Source of the DNA: an uncultured Collinsella sp. | GTDB lineage: Bacteria; Actinomycetota; Coriobacteriia; Coriobacteriales; Coriobacteriaceae | Direction of reading: 5' to 3' | NCBI GenBank assembly: GCA_938045085.1 | Contig: CALINZ010000146.1 | Location: forward strand, 1 to 5,490 | Length of the DNA: 5,490 nt | Shown here: positions 1-4,325 of the stretch, in pieces | Position numbering within the stretch: the first letter of the stretch is position 1 | Layout: the number at the start of each line of letters is the position of its first letter | The notes under the pieces: model-generated | Seen by the model: only the letters and a program-made list of their open reading frames with translations | What the model was told of the DNA's origin: nothing | The model's database searches: none | Translations under genes and position numbers: made by a program

Positions 1-43
1 AGTACTCGGTAATGTCGATCAGGTGCTTATGGTTGAACGCCAC
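1..43 (-). CDS. pyrB: Aspartate carbamoyltransferase, N-terminal fragment (runs off the left edge)
   Basis: Read on the minus strand from a GTG start at 43-41, the visible 14 codons give MAFNHKHLIDITEY. The HLIDITE-type opening is typical of the catalytic chain of aspartate carbamoyltransferase, which condenses carbamoyl phosphate with aspartate in the second step of UMP synthesis. A strong ribosome site (minus-strand GGAGGT, plus positions 54-59) lies inside the last codons of pyrR, about 10 bases ahead of the GTG. The pyrR stop is only 4 bases upstream, so the two genes are almost certainly co-transcribed and probably translationally coupled. The pyrR-pyrB order is standard in Gram-positive bacteria. 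Only the first few percent of the protein is visible, so the identity rests on the opening residues and the neighbour. Confidence 0.75.
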   Translation of the reverse strand, partial: MAFNHKHLIDITEY

Positions 44-47
44 GGTA

Positions 48-632
48 CTACTCACCTCCCAGCGGCGCGGAGCCCACGTGGGAACCCGGCGCGACGTCAT
101 TGATCTCGACAGCGGTGCGGCCGTCGACTTCCTTCATATATAGGTGCACGTTCTCCTCATGCGACGAGGGAACGTTCTTGCCGACAAAGTCCGGCGAGAT
201 GGGGAGCTCACGGTGGCCGCGGTCAACGAGGACTGCCAGCTCAATGCGGCTCGGACGGCCCAGATCCATGACGGCGTCGAGAGCGGCGCGAATGGTACGG
301 CCCGTATACAGGATGTCGTCCACCAGCACGACGCGCTTACCGTCGACGCTAAAGGGAATGTTGGTGGCGTGGATCGCGGGAGCGAAATTGGTAGCGTAGT
401 CATCGCGATAGAAGCTGATGTCGAGGCTGCCGAGCGGAACGTCGACGCCCTCGATCTCCTTGATCTCCTCGGCGAGTTTCTTTGCCAGAAGGTCGCCGCG
501 CGTGACGATGCCGACCAGAGCGAGGTCTTCACAGCCCTCGTTGCGCTCGAGAATCTCGTGCGCGATGCGGGTCATCGCTCGATTGACGGCGGTCTCGTCC
601 ATGATGACCGCCTTGGGGGAAGTCGTGCCCAT
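48..632 (-). CDS. pyrR: PyrR, bifunctional pyr operon RNA-binding regulator / uracil phosphoribosyltransferase
   Basis: This 194-residue cytosolic protein is slightly longer than the usual ~180. PyrR proteins bind pyr mRNA when UMP is high and repress the pyrimidine genes; many also convert uracil and PRPP to UMP. Visible signatures are GIVTRGD at 41-47, the PRPP-binding loop VVLVDDILYTGRT at 101-113 with its paired acidic residues, DRGHRELPIS at 137-146, and GKNVPSS at 151-157. These are the PyrR pattern rather than that of a plain phosphoribosyltransferase. The ATG at 632-630 is preferred because minus-strand AGGAAGGAG lies just upstream. A second ATG at codon 11 has no such site. pyrB follows after 4 bases. 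The upstream leader (654-763) contains stem-loops and a U tract consistent with self-regulation. The last ~12 residues are a variable tail in which the pyrB ribosome site is embedded. Confidence 0.96.
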   Translation of the reverse strand: MGTTSPKAVIMDETAVNRAMTRIAHEILERNEGCEDLALVGIVTRGDLLAKKLAEEIKEIEGVDVPLGSLDISFYRDDYATNFAPAIHATNIPFSVDGKRVVLVDDILYTGRTIRAALDAVMDLGRPSRIELAVLVDRGHRELPISPDFVGKNVPSSHEENVHLYMKEVDGRTAVEINDVAPGSHVGSAPLGGE

Positions 633-636
633 CGAT

Positions 637-644
637 CTCCTTCC
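637..644 (-). promoter_or_regulatory. pyrR ribosome binding site, overlapping a GUGAGG motif
   Basis: On the minus strand the bases before the pyrR ATG read GTGAGGAAGGAGATCG. AGGAAGGAG is a strong ribosome site about 5 bases from the start, and it decides the start codon. The immediately upstream GUGAGG matches the GNGAGG core of the PyrR RNA-binding loop consensus, although bases further out match only partly. The ribosome-site role is clear; the PyrR role is a guess. Confidence 0.8.
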
Positions 645-653
645 TCACATGTC

Positions 654-673
654 TTGACTGCTGACACAGTCAA
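654..673 (-). promoter_or_regulatory. Seven-base-pair hairpin in the pyr leader
   Basis: The arms are TTGACTG (654-660) and CAGTCAA (667-673), with a 6-base loop. The pairing is perfect and sits between the U8 tract and the pyrR ribosome site, and its outer bases overlap the U tract. It could be part of the control RNA or could protect the 5' end of a processed transcript. No T run follows it on the minus strand, so it is not itself a terminator for pyrR. Confidence 0.45.
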
Positions 674-753
674 AAAAAATAGATGCCCGACCGCTCAAAG
701 CGGAACCAGACACCCACAGGAAGGGCTGCTCTTTGGCAGCTATGTAATTCCAT
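670..753 (-). CDS. Possible 27-residue leader peptide upstream of pyrR
   Basis: An ATG at 753-751 on the minus strand opens a 27-codon frame ending in TGA at 672-670. The product begins MELHSCQRAALP and ends SGIYFF, so the last codons are read from the U tract itself. The frame runs through the leader stem-loops and stops at the end of the U run, a layout reminiscent of the E. coli pyrBI leader peptide. The nearest ribosome-like purines (AGGGG at 772-768) are about 14 bases from the ATG, which is far, and no other codon-level evidence supports translation. It may be a chance frame. Confidence 0.2.
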   Translation of the reverse strand: MELHSCQRAALPVGVWFRFERSGIYFF

Positions 754-763
754 GTGGGTATCT
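672..763 (-). promoter_or_regulatory. Putative pyr leader attenuator (competing stem-loops plus U8 tract)
   Basis: Reading the minus strand 5' to 3', AGATACCCACA (763-753) can pair with TGTGGGTGTCT (718-708) over 11 bp with one G-U pair. This encloses a second stem, GCTGC/GCAGC (740-736 with 729-725). The same upstream segment can instead form the local hairpin GGGTA-CGAGA-TACCC (770-756). It can also pair 7 of 8 bases with GGGCATCT (688-681), just before the U tract. A short CCGC/GCGG hairpin (703-691) is followed after about 11 bases by eight Ts (679-672). Mutually exclusive pairings next to a U run, upstream of pyrR, are what attenuation predicts. The terminator stem is weaker and further from the U run than in classical Bacillus pyr attenuators, and I could not place the full PyrR-binding consensus here. 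The role is inferred. Confidence 0.45.
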
Positions 764-887
764 CGTACCCCTTTAATGGTCAAGGGATAGTGTAGCCAAC
801 CTCGAGCTTAATTGCGAGCATAAATACAGAGCAATCCGTAAACGGAGCCCGATGCTCAATAAACCTATATATATTTGTGGGACGAGC

Positions 888-916
888 TTGAAAACGTACG
901 CACGAGCTGGCATAAT
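888..916 (+). promoter_or_regulatory. Sigma-70-like promoter, distal candidate for rpmB
   Basis: TTGAAA (888-893) and CATAAT (911-916) are separated by exactly 17 bases, and each matches consensus at 5 of 6 positions. Transcription would start near 923, giving rpmB a 5' leader of about 160 bases. No other plus-strand gene lies between. This is the best-looking promoter in the intergenic region. Confidence 0.6.
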
Positions 917-990
917 CCCCTCTGCTGCACGCAAATCGGATCTACGTCCAGGGCCGTGGCGTGAGCACTATCGCCAAAAGAGAAATATCT

Positions 991-1031
991 CTGTGTAGAT
1001 TACGCACAGGGATCTGCTTCTGTGCTATAGT
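991..1031 (+). promoter_or_regulatory. Proximal rpmB promoter with an overlapping operator-like repeat
   Basis: TGC-TATAGT (1023-1031) is an extended -10 element, with TATAGT matching consensus at 5 of 6 positions. The -35 region is poor (CGCACA at 1003-1008 with a 17-base spacer). Overlying it are three copies of one pentamer in alternating orientation: CTGTG (991-995), CACAG (1005-1009) and CTGTG (1020-1024). The last two form the inverted repeat GCACAG-N10-CTGTGC (1004-1025), covering the spacer right up to the -10. This could be a binding site for a dimeric repressor or activator. Transcription would start near 1038, about 48 bases before rpmB. Confidence 0.5.
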
Positions 1032-1085
1032 TCAGGCTTGTTTGTTAACGCGACATGTTCGTTTGTCGCCCAAGGAGGGTCAGTT

Positions 1086-1274
1086 ATGTCCAAAGTTTGC
1101 GAAGTTTGCGGTAAGCACCCCGTTGCCGGTCGCTCCATCAGCCACTCTCACCGCGTCACCAACCGTAAGTTCCGTCCCAACATCCAGCGCGTCTACGTCG
1201 TCGTCGATGGTCACCGTCGCAAGATGAACGTTTGCTCCACCTGCCTCAAGTCCGGCAAGGTTGCGCGCTCCTAA
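1086..1274 (+). CDS. rpmB: 50S ribosomal protein L28 (bL28), zinc-ribbon form
   Basis: This 62-residue basic protein of the large ribosomal subunit has the L28 hallmarks: the opening MSKVCEVCGK, HSHRVTNRKFRPNIQ at about 20-34, and a C-terminal KMNVCSTCLKSGKV. Cysteines at 5, 8, 50 and 53 make two CxxC pairs, the zinc-binding form of the protein. The ATG at 1086 is chosen because AAGGAGGG (1072-1079) lies 6 bases upstream. A longer in-frame start at 1038 would add residues foreign to the family and would place the ribosome site inside the gene. The gene stands alone between its own promoters and a strong terminator at 1343. In some bacteria the zinc form is paired with a zinc-free paralogue under Zur control; no paralogue is visible here. 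Confidence 0.96.
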   Translation: MSKVCEVCGKHPVAGRSISHSHRVTNRKFRPNIQRVYVVVDGHRRKMNVCSTCLKSGKVARS

Positions 1275-1277
1275 ATA

Positions 1278-1321
1278 AGGTCTTACCAACAAGTACCTCG
1301 GACTCTCCGGGTCAAAGACCT
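1278..1321 (+). other. Possible folded rpmB 3' untranslated segment
   Basis: AGGTCTT (1278-1284) is complementary to AAGACCT (1315-1321). Between them CTCGG (1297-1301) can pair with CCGGG (1307-1311), including one G-U pair. Together these could give a two-tier stem between the rpmB stop and its terminator. The pairing is short with a wide internal loop, and no function is evident. Confidence 0.3.
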
Positions 1322-1342
1322 CGCGTTCACATAGAACTTACC

Positions 1343-1375
1343 AAAGGCGCCCTCCCCCACGGAGGGCGCCTTTTT
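1343..1375 (+). terminator. Intrinsic terminator of rpmB
   Basis: AAAGGCGCCCTCC (1343-1355) pairs perfectly with GGAGGGCGCCTTT (1361-1373) around a CCCAC loop, and the T run spans 1371-1375. This GC-rich 13-bp stem followed by Us is a textbook rho-independent terminator. It separates rpmB from adhE. The A run on its left side could also let it work on the opposite strand. Confidence 0.95.
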
Positions 1376-1378
1376 GCA

Positions 1379-1436
1379 CTTATTGGGGACGGGCTTACAT
1401 AAGCGAAAGCACTCATGTAAGCCCGTCCCCAATAAG
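1379..1436. repeat. 22-bp perfect inverted repeat, REP/MITE-like element
   Basis: The left arm (1379-1400) begins CTTATTGGGGACGGGC and is matched without mismatch by the right arm (1415-1436), which ends GCCCGTCCCCAATAAG. The 14-base spacer contains a small GC-GAAA-GC tetraloop. The stem has no trailing T run, so it is not a standard terminator, and it lies just 3 bases after the rpmB terminator. The GGGGAC-type ends resemble short palindromic repeats that I recall being scattered through many bacterial genomes, sometimes linked to IS200-like (REP-associated) transposases. That likeness is from memory. No transposase is present in the window, so any mobility would depend on one elsewhere. Confidence 0.75.
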
Positions 1437-1466
1437 CGAGGGGATGCAGCAGGCGGATAGTTTAGT

Positions 1467-1496
1467 TAAAACGCTTCAGTATATTGAAGCGTTTTA
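1467..1496. promoter_or_regulatory. Palindrome upstream of the adhE promoter
   Basis: TAAAACGCTTCA (1467-1478) and TGAAGCGTTTTA (1485-1496) are perfect 12-base arms around the 6-base centre GTATAT. It sits about 10 bases upstream of the best -35 candidate for adhE. Size and symmetry suit an operator for a dimeric regulator with CGCTTCA/TGAAGCG half-sites. The A-run/stem/T-run pattern also makes a weak two-way terminator possible, but only four Ts follow. It does not match the Rex consensus. Its role in adhE control is inferred from position. Confidence 0.5.
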
Positions 1497-1504
1497 GTGT
1501 GCCT

Positions 1505-1548
1505 TTTACAGGAATCTGACCGTTCGCCGAATAATTTCTTGCTATCAT
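1505..1548 (+). promoter_or_regulatory. adhE promoter region (two overlapping candidates)
   Basis: An extended -10, TGC-TATCAT (1540-1548, hexamer 5 of 6), would start transcription near 1555 and give a leader of about 34 bases; its -35 is poor. Alternatively TTTACA (1505-1510, 5 of 6) and AATAAT (1530-1535, 5 of 6) make a pair with a long 19-base spacer. Either would be downstream of the 1467-1496 palindrome. I favour the extended -10. Confidence 0.5.
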
Positions 1549-1565
1549 GCAAGGCGTAGGGTAAA

Positions 1566-1583
1566 TCTCCGATCGCAAGGAGA
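1566..1583 (+). promoter_or_regulatory. adhE ribosome site inside a small possible hairpin
   Basis: AAGGAG (1577-1582) lies 6 bases before the adhE ATG and fixes the start. TCTCC (1566-1570) is complementary to GGAGA (1579-1583) across an 8-base loop, so the ribosome site could be partly hidden in the mRNA. Five base pairs is weak and may be chance. Confidence 0.6.
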
Positions 1584-1588
1584 CACAA

Positions 1589-4237
1589 ATGGTGAAAAAG
1601 TCACCGGAAAACACTACTCCCGCAATTGTGGACAACGTAGAGGCGCTTGAGGCTAAGCTCGCTCAGATGCGAGAGGCCCAGGCGCTTTTTGCTACGTACA
1701 CGCAGGAGCAGGTCGACAAGATCTTCTATGAGGCCGCCATGGCCGCCAACAAGGCTCGTATCCCGTTGGCGAAGATGGCCATCGAGGAGACCGGCCGCGG
1801 CGTTCTTGAGGACAAGGTCATCAAGAACCACTACGCCGCAGAGTACATCTACAACGCTTACAAGAACACCAAGACCTGTGGTGTCCTGGAGCGCGACGAG
1901 GCTTACGGCATCACCAAGATCGCCGAGCCCATCGGCATCGTGGGCGCCGTCATCCCGACGACCAACCCCACCTCCACCGCGATCTTCAAGACGCTGATCA
2001 GCCTGAAGACCCGCAACGCCATCATCATCTCCCCGCACCCGGCTGCCGCCAAGTGCACCATCGCCGCTGCCAAGCTCGTGCTTGATGCCGCCGTCAAGGC
2101 CGGTGCCCCCGAGGGCATCATCGGCTGGGTTGATGTCCCCTCCATCGAGCTGACCAACATGGTCATGCGCGACGTCGACATCATCCTCGCCACCGGTGGC
2201 CCGGGCATGGTCAAGGCCGCTTACTCCTCGGGCAAGCCCGCGCTGGGCGTTGGTGCCGGTAACACCCCGGTCGTCATCGACGACACCGCCGACGTGCTGC
2301 TCGCCGTCAACTCCATCATCCACTCCAAGACCTTCGACAACGGCATGATCTGCGCTTCCGAGCAGTCCGTGACCGTCATCGACACCATCTATGACCAGGT
2401 CAAGGCCGAGTTCCAGAAGCGCGGCTGCTACTTCGTCAAACAGGGTGCCGAGATGGAGGCCCTGCGTGCCGCCATGTTCAAGAACGGCGCTCTCGATCAC
2501 CGCATCCCCGGCATGGCTGCCGCCAAGATCGCCGAGCTCGCCGGCATCGAGGTTCCCGCCAAGACCAAGATCCTGATCGCCGAGGTCACCTCCACCGACC
2601 CCGCCAAGGAGGAGTTCTCCCACGAGAAGCTCTCCCCGGTCCTGGCCATGTACCACGCCAAGGACTTCCAGGAGGCCGTCGACAAGGCCGAGCACCTGGT
2701 GCTCGCCGGTGGCCCGGGCCACACCGCCTCTCTGTACGTGCACCCCGCCCAGGCCGAGAAGATCAGCCTGTTCGAGCACGTCATGAAGGCCTGCCGTATC
2801 GTCATCAACACCCCGTCCTCGCACGGCGGCATCGGTGACCTGTACAACTTTGGCATGAAGCCGTCTCTGACCCTGGGCTGCGGCTCCTGGGGCGGCAACT
2901 CCGTCTCCGAGAACGTTGGGGTGAAGCACTTGATCAACGTTAAGACTGTGGCCGAGCGCCGTGAGAACATGCTGTGGTTCCGCGCTCCCGAGAAGGTCTA
3001 CTTCAAGAAGGGTTCCACGCCCGTCGCCCTCGACGAGCTCGGTACCGTCATGGGCAAGAAGCGCGCCTTCATCGTCACCGACCAGTTCCTCTTCAAGAAT
3101 GGCAACACCCGCGCCATCGAGGCCAAGCTCGACGAGATGGGCATCGCCCACGACTGCTTCTATGACGTCGAGCCCGATCCGTCGCTGCAGTGCGCACGTC
3201 GCGGCGCCAAGCAGATGGCCCTCTTTGAGCCGGACGTCATCATCGCCGTCGGCGGTGGCTCCGCTATGGACGCCGGCAAGATCATGTGGATGATGTACGA
3301 GCACCCCGAGTGCAAGTTTGAGGACATGGCCATGGACTTCATGGACATCCGCAAGCGTATCTTCACCTTCCCCGAGATGGGCAAGAAGGCCTACTTCGTC
3401 GCCGTCCCGACCTCTTCGGGTACCGGCTCCGAGTGCACGCCGTTCGCCATCATCACCGACAAGGAGACCGGCATCAAGTGGCCGCTCGCCGACTACGCGC
3501 TGCTCCCCAACATGGCTATCGTCGACGCCGACAACTGCATGACCGCCCCGCGCGGCCTGACCGCTGCCTCCGGCATCGATGTCATGACCCACGCCATCGA
3601 GTCCTACGTCTCCATCATGGCTTCCGACTACACTAAGGGCCTCTCCGAGCGCGCTGCTAAGCTCGTCTTCGAGAACCTGCCCTCCAGCTTCACGAACGGT
3701 GCCAAGGACCCGCATGCCCGCGAGGAGATGCACAACGCCTCCTGCATGGCCGGTATGGCCTTCGCCAACGCCTTCCTGGGCCTCAACCACTCCATGGCCC
3801 ACAAGCTCGGCGCTTTCCATCACCTGCCCCACGGCCTCGCAAACGCCGTCATCCTGACCCGCGTTATGCGCTACAACGCCGCCGAGGCTCCCGTCAAGAT
3901 GGGTACCTTCTCCCAGTATCCTTACCCCAACGCGCTGCACAACTACGCCGAGATGGCCAAGTACTGCGGCATCGAGGGCAAGGACGACAAGGAGGTCTTC
4001 GAGAACTTCATCACGAAGCTCGAGGAGCTCAAGGACTTCATCGGTGTCAAGAAGACCATCGCCGACTACGGTGTTGACGAGCAGTACTTCCTCGACACCC
4101 TCGATGAGATGACCGAGCAGGCATTCAACGACCAGTGCACCGGCGCTAACCCGCGCTACCCGCTCATGAGCGAGATCAAGGAGCTCTACCTGGACGCCTA
4201 CTACGGCCGCGAGCCCCAGGACTACGCCGTCTGCTAG
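1589..4237 (+). CDS. adhE: Bifunctional acetaldehyde-CoA / alcohol dehydrogenase AdhE
   Basis: This 882-residue cytosolic enzyme reduces acetyl-CoA to acetaldehyde and then to ethanol with two NADH, regenerating NAD+ in fermentation. The N-terminal aldehyde dehydrogenase half (about 15-440) has EPIGIVGAVIPTTNPTST at 113-130, GVGAGNTPVVID at 220-231 and the catalytic cysteine 255 in NGMICASEQS. A linker near 440-465 leads to the iron-dependent alcohol dehydrogenase half. This has GGGS at 555-558, PTSSGTGSE at 607-615, and putative iron ligands D664, H668, H734 and H748, whose spacing matches D653, H657, H723 and H737 of E. coli AdhE. Length is normal and no frameshift or missing residue is seen. 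AdhE of this type forms helical filaments (spirosomes). The start is set by AAGGAG 6 bases upstream. Codon use is strongly biased to C-ending codons, suggesting high expression. An upstream palindrome may control it. Confidence 0.98.
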   Translation: MVKKSPENTTPAIVDNVEALEAKLAQMREAQALFATYTQEQVDKIFYEAAMAANKARIPLAKMAIEETGRGVLEDKVIKNHYAAEYIYNAYKNTKTCGVLERDEAYGITKIAEPIGIVGAVIPTTNPTSTAIFKTLISLKTRNAIIISPHPAAAKCTIAAAKLVLDAAVKAGAPEGIIGWVDVPSIELTNMVMRDVDIILATGGPGMVKAAYSSGKPALGVGAGNTPVVIDDTADVLLAVNSIIHSKTFDNGMICASEQSVTVIDTIYDQVKAEFQKRGCYFVKQGAEMEALRAAMFKNGALDHRIPGMAAAKIAELAGIEVPAKTKILIAEVTSTDPAKEEFSHEKLSPVLAMYHAKDFQEAVDKAEHLVLAGGPGHTASLYVHPAQAEKISLFEHVMKACRIVINTPSSHGGIGDLYNFGMKPSLTLGCGSWGGNSVSENVGVKHLINVKTVAERRENMLWFRAPEKVYFKKGSTPVALDELGTVMGKKRAFIVTDQFLFKNGNTRAIEAKLDEMGIAHDCFYDVEPDPSLQCARRGAKQMALFEPDVIIAVGGGSAMDAGKIMWMMYEHPECKFEDMAMDFMDIRKRIFTFPEMGKKAYFVAVPTSSGTGSECTPFAIITDKETGIKWPLADYALLPNMAIVDADNCMTAPRGLTAASGIDVMTHAIESYVSIMASDYTKGLSERAAKLVFENLPSSFTNGAKDPHAREEMHNASCMAGMAFANAFLGLNHSMAHKLGAFHHLPHGLANAVILTRVMRYNAAEAPVKMGTFSQYPYPNALHNYAEMAKYCGIEGKDDKEVFENFITKLEELKDFIGVKKTIADYGVDEQYFLDTLDEMTEQAFNDQCTGANPRYPLMSEIKELYLDAYYGREPQDYAVC

Positions 4238-4255
4238 TTTTTAGCACGGTTATTT

Positions 4256-4293
4256 GCGGCGGGGGGGCACGGGTGTACGCACGCCCCCGCCGT
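4256..4293 (+). terminator. GC-rich stem-loop after adhE, probable leaky terminator
   Basis: CGGCGGGGG (4257-4265) pairs with CCCCCGCCG (4284-4292), extendable by one G-U pair. The 18-base loop contains a further short GTG/CAC pairing. The following bases are TTGCTTCT, a poor U tract, so termination may be incomplete. It stands between adhE and the kinase-like gene in an 88-base gap that holds no clear promoter, so the downstream gene may depend on read-through. It could equally protect the adhE mRNA 3' end. Confidence 0.5.
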
Positions 4294-4325
4294 TGCTTCT
4301 ATCGCATCGTTGAAAGGATGCAATC

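Larger units (their letters stand above)
633..1085. other. Divergent intergenic region between pyrR and rpmB (453 bp)
   Basis: No convincing ordinary gene is present on either strand; longer open frames here lack ribosome sites and overlap real genes out of frame. Base composition is more AT-rich than the flanking genes, especially around 861-878. The left part (about 633-780) is the pyr leader read on the minus strand. A plus-strand sigma-70-like promoter sits at 888-916, and a second one with an extended -10 lies near 1023-1031. I could not assign a minus-strand pyr promoter with confidence. The best -10-like match is minus-strand TACACT near 790-795, which has no good -35 partner. Bases 781-887 otherwise show nothing I can name. 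Confidence 0.8.

Noticed and set aside
144..776. A 210-codon plus-strand frame across pyrR and its leader
   Set aside because: It is opposite a clearly identified pyrR, has no ribosome site and shows no family signature.
861..880. TATATATA run as a pyr promoter -10 (minus strand)
   Set aside because: A TTTTCA / TATATA pair at 17 bases can be drawn, but both hexamers match consensus poorly (4 of 6) and AT-repeats match -10 by chance. I did not list it as a feature.
961..1227. A GTG-started frame overlapping the start of rpmB
   Set aside because: It reads through rpmB in another frame into Ser/Thr/Pro-rich nonsense, and rpmB itself is certain.
1379..1436. Second rpmB terminator or CRISPR repeat
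   Set aside because: There is no T run after the stem, a full terminator already lies upstream, and only one unit is present without spacers.
1467..1496. Rex (NADH-sensing repressor) site for adhE
   Set aside because: Rex sites have the form TTGTGAA-N4-TTCACAA. Here the half-sites point the other way (TTCA...TGAA) and the outer bases do not fit.
1601..3940. A 779-codon open frame on the minus strand opposite adhE
   Set aside because: It lies wholly within adhE. Its product is a low-complexity mix of Gly, Val, Asp, His and Leu, the usual mirror image of a gene with C-ending codons, and it has no recognisable domain.
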